Of a stretch of 56,963 nt of DNA, positions 45,579 through 52,439 are shown piece by piece (position 1 is the stretch's first letter; the number at the start of each line of letters is the position of its first letter). The stretch comes from Oscillospiraceae bacterium. Its GTDB lineage: Bacteria > Bacillota > Clostridia > Oscillospirales > Oscillospiraceae. The stretch spans positions 1 through 56,963 of the forward strand of contig SVLE01000006.1 of NCBI GenBank assembly GCA_015068065.1, in the 5' to 3' direction. Position numbers and translations under genes: made by a program. The notes beneath the pieces were generated by a model, which was not told the DNA's origin, did not search any database, and saw nothing but the letters and a program-made list of their open reading frames with translations.

Positions 45579-45610
45579 AAAACCCAAGCCGTCAGCTTGG
45601 GTTTTGTTTT
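45579..45610 (+). terminator. Terminator after the first aldo/keto reductase gene
   Basis: AACCCAAGC (45581-45589) and GCTTGGGTT (45595-45603), 5-base loop, with TTGTTTTG tail. Confidence 0.85.
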
Positions 45611-45650
45611 GTACTTAAGGTGCACATACTATCATCAACGAGGTGATGGT

Positions 45651-46946
45651 ATGGACTCTTTATGGAGGGAAACAACAACGCTACCTCAACTTGAGAGTTT
45701 AAAGGCAGATTTGAAAACGGATGTGCTTATCATTGGCGGCGGTATGGCCGGGGTGCTTTGCGCATATATGCTGGAGCAGGCCGGGGTGGACTATGCGCTG
45801 GTGGAGGCAGATCGGATCTGCGGCGGAGTCACCGGAGACACCACCGCAAAAATAACCGCCCAGCACGGGCTGATCTATCATCAGATGCTGCAGCGGTTTG
45901 GGGAGGAAAAGACAAAACTCTATCTTCAGGCCAACCAGTGGGCGGTGGAGGAATATAGGCGCTTGTGCCGCCATATTAAGTGTGAGTTTCAGGAGCGGGA
46001 GAATTTTGTTTATTCCCGGTATGACGGGGAGAAGTTGGAAAAAGAGATGGGGGTACTGGAGCGACTGGGCGCGCCGGCTCGTCTTGTAAACCGCATCCCG
46101 CTGCCCATTTCGGTGGTGGGGGCGGTTGGGATGGCCGGTCAGGGGCAATTCCATCCCCTTAAATTTGTGCAGGGGATTTTGCCGGGACTGCGCATTTTTG
46201 AGAAAACGAAGGTTTTGGAACTGAAACCGGGGGAGGCAGTGACCACAGGCGGAAGGGTTCGGGCCGGAAAAATTATCATTGCCACCCATTTCCCCATGCT
46301 GAACAAGCACGGAAGCTATTTTCTCAAGCTGCATCAAGAACGGTCCTATGTGCTGGCGCTGAAGCATGCTCCGCAGATCGAGCAGATGTACGTGGATGAG
46401 AACGAGAGGGGCTTTTCCGCTCGGCAGTATGGCGAGTTTCTGCTGTTTGGAGGTGGCGGACACCGGACAGGCAAGCAGGGCAGAGGGTGGCAGCCGTTGG
46501 AAATATTTGCCCATCGTCACTGGCCAAAAGCGCAGGTGGCTTTCCGCTGGGCTACACAGGATTGTATGACATTGGATGGCGTGCCCTATATCGGCCGGTA
46601 TTCCCGGCGTGCCGGAGACCTGTATGTTGCCACGGGATTCAACAAGTGGGGGATGACCTCGTCCATGGTGGCGGCCCGGGTGCTCAGCGACCTTGTGCAG
46701 GAACGATACAGCCCCTATGAGTCACTGTTCTCACCGTCCAGAAGTATACTGTGGCCGCAGCTGGCGGCCAATGCCGCGCAGGCAGTACTGGGACTGGTCA
46801 CCCCCGGGCCGCGCTGCCCACACATGGGGTGCGTACTGAAGTACAACCGGCAGGAGCATTCCTGGGACTGCCCGTGTCACGGCTCGCGCTTTGACCGGGA
46901 TGGGGAGCTGATCAATGGACCGGCTACAGATGATAAGAGAATGTAA
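45651..46946 (+). CDS. FAD-dependent oxidoreductase with C-terminal Rieske domain
   Basis: 431 residues from ATG 45651, 5 bases after GAGGTG. The N-terminus has the FAD dinucleotide loop VLIIGGGMAGVLCAYMLEQAG (in part IIGGGMAG), then DAO-family stretches; RWATQDCMTLDGVPYIGRYS and ATGFNKWGMTSSM bind the flavin. The C-terminal Rieske domain has CPHMGC and CPCHGSRF, giving the two His and two Cys ligands for a 2Fe-2S cluster. This architecture occurs in putative amine oxidases of many anaerobes and Bacillus. The substrate is unknown; the Rieske cluster probably passes electrons from the flavin. It stands alone between two terminators. Confidence 0.9.
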   Translation: MDSLWRETTTLPQLESLKADLKTDVLIIGGGMAGVLCAYMLEQAGVDYALVEADRICGGVTGDTTAKITAQHGLIYHQMLQRFGEEKTKLYLQANQWAVEEYRRLCRHIKCEFQERENFVYSRYDGEKLEKEMGVLERLGAPARLVNRIPLPISVVGAVGMAGQGQFHPLKFVQGILPGLRIFEKTKVLELKPGEAVTTGGRVRAGKIIIATHFPMLNKHGSYFLKLHQERSYVLALKHAPQIEQMYVDENERGFSARQYGEFLLFGGGGHRTGKQGRGWQPLEIFAHRHWPKAQVAFRWATQDCMTLDGVPYIGRYSRRAGDLYVATGFNKWGMTSSMVAARVLSDLVQERYSPYESLFSPSRSILWPQLAANAAQAVLGLVTPGPRCPHMGCVLKYNRQEHSWDCPCHGSRFDRDGELINGPATDDKRM

Positions 46947-46948
46947 GG

Positions 46949-46983
46949 AAAACGTCCGCCGGTAAAAAACCGGCGGACGTTTG
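46949..46983 (+). terminator. Bidirectional terminator between the FAD-Rieske gene and trmB
   Basis: AAACGTCCGCCGG (46950-46962) and CCGGCGGACGTTT (46970-46982), perfect 13 bp with A and T runs. Confidence 0.88.
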
Positions 46984-46984
46984 A

Positions 46985-47683
46985 TTACTGGTCGCAGTCT
47001 TCTTCCTCGGGCAGGGGAGGCGCGGGAGGCTCGGCGCGGAACAGCTTAGTGCCCACGCAGCGGTTGATGGGGGTGCCCATATTGTGGAATTTTTCCTCAT
47101 AGTCAGTCATTACACCGCAGATGCCATGCTCATGCAGATTGCGGGTGACTTCGGACAACTCAAAGGCGGCCTTGGGGAACTGGAACAGAGACCACTCGTA
47201 TAGGTCGCGGTTGTCGGTCTTGAAGTGGATCTGGCCGCCGTCTTTCAGAACGGCACGGTACAGTTCAAGAAAGCCGACTGCGGTCAGGCGGCGCTTGGAA
47301 TGCCGGTGGCCGGGCCACGGGTCACAGAAGTTGATGTAGATGCGGTCTACCTCTTCCGGGGCGAACAGCTCCGGCAGGCGACGGGCATCGTCATCCACAA
47401 AAAAGACGTTGTTTAGCCCCAGTTCGTTGGCTCGTTCCATGGCGATGACCATGGCGTCGGGCACGCGCTCCACCGCGATGTGCAGAACATCGGGATTTTG
47501 GGCGGCGGTCTCCACCGTAAAGCGGCCCTTACCGCAGCCCAGTTCCAGATGCAGGGCGGTGGCATTGGGCATCAGTTCACGCCAATGGCCCCGACGAGGG
47601 AAGGGTTTTTCTGAAGTGTCGATCAGCAGATGCCCGCAACGCTCCATACGGGGAAGCAGGTTGGGCTTTTTTCTCATTCTCAT
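46985..47683 (-). CDS. trmB: tRNA (guanine-N7-)-methyltransferase
   Basis: 232 residues on the minus strand. The start is ATG 47683, with GAGGTG upstream; ATG 47677 is an alternative. It methylates G46 of tRNA with SAM. SAM-binding motif HLELGCGKGRFTVETA, then AMERANELGLNNVFFVDDD, the catalytic DPWPGHRHSKRRL, and HFKTDNRDLYEWSL match the TrmB family well. A tRNA-Pro gene lies 88 bases away on the other strand, a coincidence or a shared upstream region. Confidence 0.95.
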   Translation of the reverse strand: MRMRKKPNLLPRMERCGHLLIDTSEKPFPRRGHWRELMPNATALHLELGCGKGRFTVETAAQNPDVLHIAVERVPDAMVIAMERANELGLNNVFFVDDDARRLPELFAPEEVDRIYINFCDPWPGHRHSKRRLTAVGFLELYRAVLKDGGQIHFKTDNRDLYEWSLFQFPKAAFELSEVTRNLHEHGICGVMTDYEEKFHNMGTPINRCVGTKLFRAEPPAPPLPEEEDCDQ

Positions 47684-47726
47684 GGGGATTCACCTCAAAA
47701 GTAATCTTACCACAGGAAAAGAATAG

Positions 47727-47755
47727 TTGCAATCGTCACAGGAATATATTATACT
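47727..47755 (+). promoter_or_regulatory. Promoter for tRNA-Pro
   Basis: TTGCAA (47727-47732), exact 17-base spacer, TATACT (47750-47755), 16 bases before the mature tRNA 5' end. Confidence 0.8.
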
Positions 47756-47771
47756 GTATAAAGTCAAATAT

Positions 47772-47847
47772 CCGGGTGTAGCGCAGTTGGTAGCGCGCCT
47801 GCTTTGGGAGCAGGATGCCGCAGGTTCGAATCCTGTCACTCGGACCA
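47772..47847 (+). tRNA. tRNA-Pro, anticodon TGG
   Basis: 76 bases with encoded CCA. The acceptor stem CCGGGTG (47772-47778) pairs with CACTCGG (47837-47843) with one G-T wobble. The anticodon stem CCTGC/GCAGG encloses TTTGGGA, giving anticodon TGG. The T loop GTTCGAATC is standard. Reads Pro CCA (and other CCN) codons. Confidence 0.97.
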
Positions 47848-47848
47848 T

Positions 47849-47880
47849 GGGTGAGTCATTAAAGGTCTCACCCTTTTTGT
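47849..47880 (+). terminator. Terminator after tRNA-Pro
   Basis: GGGTGAG (47849-47855) and CTCACCC (47867-47873) with an 11-base loop and TTTTTG; it directly borders the SOD-like gene on the minus strand and could serve both. Confidence 0.7.
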
Positions 47881-47882
47881 TT

Positions 47883-48407
47883 TTATCTTTCATCTGAGAC
47901 CAATTTATGCCTACTAAACGCTTTAATTTCTCCGCAGGCAATTTTTTCTCCTGCATTTCCTGCTGGCTGGGAGGTAAAATCGTCCGGCCCGGAATGTATG
48001 ACAACTGTTTTATGCAGAATCTCACGGACAGAAAATCTATCGGTGAAAAACACCTGGAATGCATACCCGTGATTTCCGAACAGGGGCGGCATATCTCCGG
48101 CATGATTCGGATGAGACTCCCCCTTCGGATTATAATGGGTTAAAGTGTCTGCAAACGGGTCTGTTTCCGTTCCGCTGCACCGGATTCCGCTGTGAATGTG
48201 GAAACCAAAAATTCTATAGGGAGAACCTGGCGTTGCATCGGGGAGTCCCGTCACCTGGGCAGCCACAAGAACACCGCCGTTCATCTGATAAAAACGAATA
48301 CAGCCAGAGATAGATGGATATATGCTGCTTCCGTATACGCTCGCTACCGCCTGAGGTCGTTGCTGCAGTACACGAAGCATCCAGTGAAAAGGGATCTTTC
48401 CAGTCAT
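47883..48407 (-). CDS. Cu/Zn superoxide dismutase family protein without signal peptide
   Basis: 174 residues on the minus strand from ATG 48407, with GAGGAG about 6 bases upstream; two further ATG codons upstream are less well placed. All metal ligands of Cu/Zn-SOD have counterparts: Cu ligands H70 and H72 (GFHIHSG), H91 (THYNP) and H138 (VVIHSGPDD), and Zn ligands H91, H99, H102 and D105 (SHPNHAGD). The disulfide Cys are C77 and C158 (GNAGEKIACG). The active-site Arg near the end is replaced by Lys (K155). The absence of a signal peptide is unusual for this normally exported family. It may be cytoplasmic or spore-associated. Catalysis is therefore plausible but unproven. Confidence 0.85.
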   Translation of the reverse strand: MTGKIPFHWMLRVLQQRPQAVASVYGSSIYPSISGCIRFYQMNGGVLVAAQVTGLPDATPGSPYRIFGFHIHSGIRCSGTETDPFADTLTHYNPKGESHPNHAGDMPPLFGNHGYAFQVFFTDRFSVREILHKTVVIHSGPDDFTSQPAGNAGEKIACGEIKAFSRHKLVSDER

Positions 48408-48440
48408 AGGCATCTCCTCATATCTTGTATGAAACAACAC

Positions 48441-48470
48441 AGTCTATGCAAGAGAGCGTACAAGTGACAA
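48441..48470 (-). promoter_or_regulatory. Predicted promoter for the SOD-like gene
   Basis: On the minus strand TTGTCA (48470-48465), an 18-base spacer and TAGACT (48446-48441), 33 bases before the start at 48407. Confidence 0.55.
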
Positions 48471-48520
48471 CGCTTCGACTCATTGGGGGGCAGGCACTCC
48501 AGGCATGGAAGAATTTACAT

Positions 48521-48549
48521 TTGCAAAATAGTTACAAAATGGTTACAAT
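48521..48549 (+). promoter_or_regulatory. Promoter for the small peptide and LysM-CAP genes
   Basis: TTGCAA (48521-48526), exact 17-base spacer, TACAAT (48544-48549). The peptide start codon is 46 bases downstream. GTTACA appears twice (48531-48536 and 48542-48547 region), possibly a regulator site. Confidence 0.65.
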
Positions 48550-48594
48550 AACAGCTGTCTTCGCGAGACAAATACTTATCAGGAGGTCAGCAAG

Positions 48595-48660
48595 ATGTGT
48601 AACTTTGATTGCAGCGCCATCTGGCAGATTCTCAGCCAGTTGTGCGGTTTCAGTTGCTAA
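48595..48660 (+). CDS. 21-residue cysteine-containing peptide, leader of the LysM-CAP gene
   Basis: ATG 48595, 8 bases after a perfect AGGAGG (48581-48586), ends at TAA 48658-48660. It encodes 21 residues: MCNFDCSAIW, then QILSQLCGFSC. Four Cys are at positions 2, 6, 17 and 21, in a nearly symmetrical layout, with a hydrophobic amphipathic centre. No other candidate start with as good a site is nearby. A promoter lies just upstream, and a terminator-like hairpin just after. I do not recognise it. It could be a structural spore-coat or envelope peptide cross-linked by disulfides, a short signalling or antimicrobial peptide, or a regulatory leader peptide whose translation affects the hairpin at 48672-48699. 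No modification enzyme gene is adjacent. Confidence 0.65.
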   Translation: MCNFDCSAIWQILSQLCGFSC

Positions 48661-48671
48661 TTCACTGTTCT

Positions 48672-48703
48672 GCGGTTCCGCGAAGGCGGAATCGCTTTTC
48701 TGT
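48672..48703 (+). terminator. Terminator-like hairpin between the small peptide gene and the LysM-CAP gene
   Basis: GCGGTTCCGC (48672-48681) and GCGGAATCGC (48686-48695) with one wobble around GAAG, followed by TTTTCTGTTTC. It ends only 4 bases before the AAGGAGG site of the LysM-CAP gene. It could attenuate transcription, set the ratio of the two products, or stabilise the peptide mRNA. Confidence 0.65.
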
Positions 48704-48719
48704 TTCAAGGAGGTCTGAT

Positions 48720-49325
48720 ATGAAAAAAACCGTTTCTGTTTGCATGGCGTTGCTCTTGCTTTTTGCGATTCCCTTGTCGGCATCTGCCGCCAAATTGTCC
48801 CATACCGTAGTGAAGGGCGACACCCTGTGGAAAATCGCATCCAAATATCAAGTTGGAACCAGCGAAGTTATCAGCGCAAATCCTCAGATTTCCAACCCGA
48901 ATCTGATTTATCCGGGCCAGGTCCTTACCATCCCTCGGGAGAATTCTTCTGTTTTGGCGTTTGAAAAAGAGGTCATTCGTCTGGTGAATGAAGAACGCGC
49001 AAAAAACGGCCTGAAAGCTCTGGCTGCAAACTGGGAACTCTCTCGCGTGGCCCGCTACAAGTCACAGGATATGGTAGACAACCGTTATTTCTCCCATACC
49101 AGTCCTACCTACGGAACCCCGTTCCAGATGATCAAAGCCTTTGGCCTGACCTATCGTACCGCCGGCGAAAATATTGCCTATGGTCAGAGAACACCTCAGG
49201 CCGTGGTAAGCGCCTGGATGAACTCCAGTGGACACCGCGCCAATATCCTGCATGCGTCCTATACGCAAATTGGTGTGGGGTATGTATCAAGTGGCCATTA
49301 CTGGACGCAGATGTTCATCGGTTGA
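48720..49325 (+). CDS. Secreted LysM-CAP domain protein (SafA/YkwD-like)
   Basis: 201 residues from ATG 48720, 6 bases after AAGGAGG. Signal peptide of 23-24 residues (MKKTVSVCMALLLLFAIPLS then ASA). One LysM domain (about 27-70, HTVVKGDTLWKIASKYQV and NPNLIYPGQVLTIP) for binding peptidoglycan glycan chains. Then a CAP/SCP domain (about 76-201) with the conserved EEVIRLVNEERA-like EKEVIRLVNEERA, SHTSPTYGTPFQM, AGENIAYG and WMNSSGHRANIL. In spore formers such proteins (SafA, YkwD types) sit in the coat or cortex region. It is expressed downstream of the 21-residue peptide gene through a terminator-like hairpin. Confidence 0.92.
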   Translation: MKKTVSVCMALLLLFAIPLSASAAKLSHTVVKGDTLWKIASKYQVGTSEVISANPQISNPNLIYPGQVLTIPRENSSVLAFEKEVIRLVNEERAKNGLKALAANWELSRVARYKSQDMVDNRYFSHTSPTYGTPFQMIKAFGLTYRTAGENIAYGQRTPQAVVSAWMNSSGHRANILHASYTQIGVGYVSSGHYWTQMFIG

Positions 49326-49640
49326 TCTACACACAGTTGGAATTTGGTCTAATTGCACCATCTAAGATAAAAGCACCTTACTTACCGCTTACAAACCATT
49401 GATTTTACTGGGTTTTACCAGATTCTTTAATGGCACTCAGAACAAGTCGCTGTGGACGACATATCGTTCGCAGCGACTTGCTTTATGGCTGAACATGTCT
49501 ATACCGGAGAAACCTCAAAACGGGTTTGTTGAAAATTGTGTGTGTTTATATGAATTCTATGAAGCGTTTATTGACTTTTCGCGCGTTTTTGCCTAAACTA
49601 TAAGTAGTAACCCAATGTTCCGAAAAGAAAGAGGGATTTT
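49326..49640. other. 315-base gap with one long hairpin, no gene seen
   Basis: After the LysM-CAP stop the sequence turns AT-rich. The only strong structure is CAAGTCGCTG (49443-49452) with CAGCGACTTG (49471-49480), a perfect 10-bp stem with an 18-base loop that itself has ACGA/TCGT. An open frame at 49399-49596 has no ribosome site or recognisable product. The right edge holds the permease promoter. Confidence 0.6.
49571..49599 (+). promoter_or_regulatory. Predicted promoter for the APC permease gene
   Basis: TTGACT (49571-49576), 17-base spacer, TAAACT (49594-49599), 42 bases before the start at 49641. Confidence 0.6.
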
Positions 49641-51044
49641 ATGAGCAACAAACTGGAGCGTAAATACGGTCTGTTTACCGCCATCTGCATGGTGGTAGGT
49701 ATTGTGATTGGTTCGGGTGTCTTCTTTAAGGCACAGACCATCCTGCAGAAGACCGGCGGCAACACTTCTTTGGGTATCATCGCGTGGATCATCGGCGGTG
49801 CCATCATGCTGTCCTGCCTGCTGGCTTTTGCCTTCATGGGGCAGAAGTACGAGCGCGTCAATGGCATTGTGGACTATGCCGAAGCGACCATGGGTCCCCG
49901 CTATGCCTACTACATGGGCTGGTTTGCCGCGACAATCTACTTCCCCGGCATGACCTCCGCTCTGGCGTGGCTGTCCGCCCGCTATACGCTGGTCTTTATC
50001 ACTTCCGTCAACCCTGACTTCCCTATGGCCATCCCTGTGGAGCAGGGTGGCTGTGTTGTGGGCCCCGAGTGTATGGCGTTGACTGTGCTGTTCATGGCGG
50101 GTGCCTATGTGCTCAACGCTCTGTCCCCCAGGCTGGCCGGTAAGTTCCAGACCAGCACCACTGTCATCAAACTGATCCCCCTGCTGCTGATGGGCGTCAT
50201 CGGCATCATCTACGGCCTGAACCACGGCATGCTGCAGACCAATCTGACCACCACTGTGATTCCTGCAGCCGAGTTGACCACCAACCCTCTGTTCGCCGCC
50301 GTGTGCGCCACCGCCTTTGCCTATGAGGGCTGGATCATCGCCACCTCCATCAACTCTGAGATCAAGGATTCCAAGAAGAACCTGCCCAAGGCTCTGATTT
50401 TGGGCGGCCTGATCATCATCGCCGTCTACATCCTCTACTTTGTGGGCGTGGCCGGCGGAGCCGGTGCCAAGGACCTGATGGATACCGGTGCCAACGTGGC
50501 GTTCAATAACGTGTTCGGCCCTGTGCTGGGCAACATTCTCAACCTGTTCGTGGCTATCTCCTGCATGGGCACCCTGAACGGCCTGATGCTGGGCTGTTGC
50601 CGCTGCATGTATTCTCTGGCCGAGCGCGGCCGCGGCCCCAAGCCCGAGATGTTTGCTCAGGTGGATAAGACCACCAATATGCCCAACAACTCCGCTGTGG
50701 TTGCTCTGCTGGTCACTGCTGTGTGGTTTGTGTACTTCTACCTGACTAATCTGGCCGCCATCTGGGGTCCCAAGGCACCCTTCGTGTTTGACTCCACGGA
50801 GCTGCCCATTATCACCATCTATCTCATGTACATCCCCATCTTCATCCAGTGGATGCGCAAGGAGAAGGATCAGAATGCGGTGCGTCGCTTTATCGTTCCC
50901 GGCCTGGCTCTGATCGGCAGCGCCTTCATGGTGCTGGCCTGTATCCTGGGTCATGGCATGGCCTGCTTCTGGTACATGATCGTCTTCACTGTGATGATGG
51001 TCATTGGTGGGCTGATTGATGCTTCCCGCAAGAAGAACGCATAA
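49641..51044 (+). CDS. APC-family amino acid permease
   Basis: 467 residues, ATG 49641 after GAAAGAGGG. Twelve membrane segments can be counted; the first is the APC hallmark GLFTAICMVVGIVIGSGVFF, with GSGVF forming the unwound substrate-binding helix. WMRKEKDQ near the end precedes the last helices. It takes up amino acids by proton or sodium coupling, or exchange; the specific substrate cannot be set. It stands alone and is followed by a strong terminator shared with the next, converging gene. Confidence 0.92.
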   Translation: MSNKLERKYGLFTAICMVVGIVIGSGVFFKAQTILQKTGGNTSLGIIAWIIGGAIMLSCLLAFAFMGQKYERVNGIVDYAEATMGPRYAYYMGWFAATIYFPGMTSALAWLSARYTLVFITSVNPDFPMAIPVEQGGCVVGPECMALTVLFMAGAYVLNALSPRLAGKFQTSTTVIKLIPLLLMGVIGIIYGLNHGMLQTNLTTTVIPAAELTTNPLFAAVCATAFAYEGWIIATSINSEIKDSKKNLPKALILGGLIIIAVYILYFVGVAGGAGAKDLMDTGANVAFNNVFGPVLGNILNLFVAISCMGTLNGLMLGCCRCMYSLAERGRGPKPEMFAQVDKTTNMPNNSAVVALLVTAVWFVYFYLTNLAAIWGPKAPFVFDSTELPIITIYLMYIPIFIQWMRKEKDQNAVRRFIVPGLALIGSAFMVLACILGHGMACFWYMIVFTVMMVIGGLIDASRKKNA

Positions 51045-51060
51045 ATTACAGCCTGAAATA

Positions 51061-51097
51061 AAAAATCTCCGAACCCATAGGGTTCGGAGATTTTTTT
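51061..51097 (+). terminator. Bidirectional terminator between the permease and the second aldo/keto reductase
   Basis: AAAAATCTCCGAACCC (51061-51076) and GGGTTCGGAGATTTTT around ATAG, with T and A runs on either strand. Confidence 0.93.
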
Positions 51098-52277
51098 ATC
51101 CGAAAAGTTTCAGCTTTTCCACGACCTTGCGGGCCAGCTTATAGATGGGGGGCTCCAGTTCCTTCTGCGCATGTTGCAGATGCTTGCGGATCTCGATGTG
51201 CTGGGGGCAGTGCTGTTCACACTTGCCACAGCCGATGCAGTTGGAGGCGGCGGTGGAGGTTTTGCGGAAGGCGGTGCACATGGCGTACTCCACCAGCGCC
51301 CGGCCCTTGCCTTCGGTGTGTCGGCGGTTGTAGGCGGCAAAGGTGCCCGGAATGTCCACATTCATGGGGCAGGGCATACAGTAGCCGCAGCCGGTGCAGC
51401 CCACCTTCATCTTTGCGTTGATGGCGGCAACTACCCGGGCAAGCAGGTCCTGATCCGCCGGGGTGAATTCGCCGGCGCGCGCATCGGCGGCGGTGGCACA
51501 GTTGTCCTGCACCATCTCCATGCTGTTCATGCCGGACAACACGCAGGTAATCTGGGGCTGATCCCACAGCCAGCGCAGCGCCCACTGGACAGGGGTGCGC
51601 TGAATGGGATAGTCGGTAAAGATGCGCTTTGCCTCCTCGGGCAGGCGGTTGACCAGTCGACCGCCCCGCAGGGGCTCCATGATGACTACGGGCAGGCCCT
51701 TTTCATGGGCGTAGTGCAGCCCCCGGCGACCGGCTTGAGAGTGCTCGTCCATGTAGTTGTACTGAATCTGGCAGAAGTCCCAGTCGTAGGCATCCACCAA
51801 CTTGCAGAACATCTCCGTGTTGCCGTGGTAGGAGAAGCCTACTTGCCGGATGGCACCGGACTTCTTTTTCTCCTCCAGCCATTCGGCCACGCCCAGACCC
51901 TTCATCCGTTCCCACGTGTCCACATCGGTGAGCATATGCATGAGGTAGTAATCGATATGGTCGGTGCGCAGGCGCTGGAGCTGCTCCTGAAACAGTGTTT
52001 CCAGACGTTCCCGGCTGCGGATGAGGTAGTGAGGCAGCTTGGTGGCGATGTACACCCTGTCCCGGATGGAATTGCGCTCCAAAATCTCGCCCAGGGCGGC
52101 CTCGCTGCCGGGGTAGACATAGGCGGTGTCGAAATAGTTTACCCCCGCCTCGTAGGCGGTCATGATCTCCTGCTCCGCCTTTTTCAGATCGATGCGGCCC
52201 ATGGTCTGGGTGAAGCGCATACAGCCGTAGCCCAGAATGGAAATATCATTCCCGTATTTGTCCTGTCTGTAGTTCAT
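51096..52277 (-). CDS. Aldo/keto reductase with two C-terminal 4Fe-4S motifs (second copy type)
   Basis: 393 residues on the minus strand from ATG 52277, with GGAGG 5 bases upstream; the TTG at 52289 overlaps that site. The AKR barrel keeps Asp and Tyr (YFDTAYVYPGSE), Lys (IATKLPHY) and His (YLMHMLTD). The ferredoxin part has CTGCGYCMPCP (about 301-311), and CIGCGKCEQHCP (about 350-361). It resembles the protein at 44439-45563 in architecture but the two diverge strongly, so they are not recent duplicates. Substrate unknown. A CoA-transferase gene is divergent from it, with the promoters back to back. Confidence 0.92.
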   Translation of the reverse strand: MNYRQDKYGNDISILGYGCMRFTQTMGRIDLKKAEQEIMTAYEAGVNYFDTAYVYPGSEAALGEILERNSIRDRVYIATKLPHYLIRSRERLETLFQEQLQRLRTDHIDYYLMHMLTDVDTWERMKGLGVAEWLEEKKKSGAIRQVGFSYHGNTEMFCKLVDAYDWDFCQIQYNYMDEHSQAGRRGLHYAHEKGLPVVIMEPLRGGRLVNRLPEEAKRIFTDYPIQRTPVQWALRWLWDQPQITCVLSGMNSMEMVQDNCATAADARAGEFTPADQDLLARVVAAINAKMKVGCTGCGYCMPCPMNVDIPGTFAAYNRRHTEGKGRALVEYAMCTAFRKTSTAASNCIGCGKCEQHCPQHIEIRKHLQHAQKELEPPIYKLARKVVEKLKLFG

Positions 52278-52305
52278 GGCGGCCTCCAAAAAGTGGTTTT
52301 TGACT

Positions 52306-52334
52306 ATTCTAACAGTTTACAACGCGCGGCACAA
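52306..52334 (-). promoter_or_regulatory. Predicted promoter for the second aldo/keto reductase
   Basis: Minus strand: TTGTGC (52334-52329), 17-base spacer ending TGT, TAGAAT (52311-52306), 29 bases before the start codon; extended -10 type. Confidence 0.6.
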
Positions 52335-52372
52335 GAAAAAGGAAAAAACATATCGCTTTTTTTGTTGGGCTA

Positions 52373-52381
52373 TGGTAAAAT
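52373..52381 (+). promoter_or_regulatory. Possible extended -10 for the CoA-transferase gene
   Basis: TGGTAAAAT (52373-52381), 59 bases before ATG 52440; no convincing -35. Confidence 0.4.
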
Positions 52382-52439
52382 TCGGGAGAGGAAACAATGC
52401 CGCTTGGGCGGCCATGAATATGCTGTGGGAGGAAGCAGT

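Noticed and set aside
49399-49596. 65-codon open frame in the gap before the permease gene
   Set aside because: No ribosome site, starts and ends within a hairpin-bearing AT-rich stretch, and no recognisable product.
51171-52439. Long upstream extension of the CoA-transferase frame
   Set aside because: It overlaps the opposite-strand aldo/keto reductase; family similarity and the GGGAGG site place the start at 52440.
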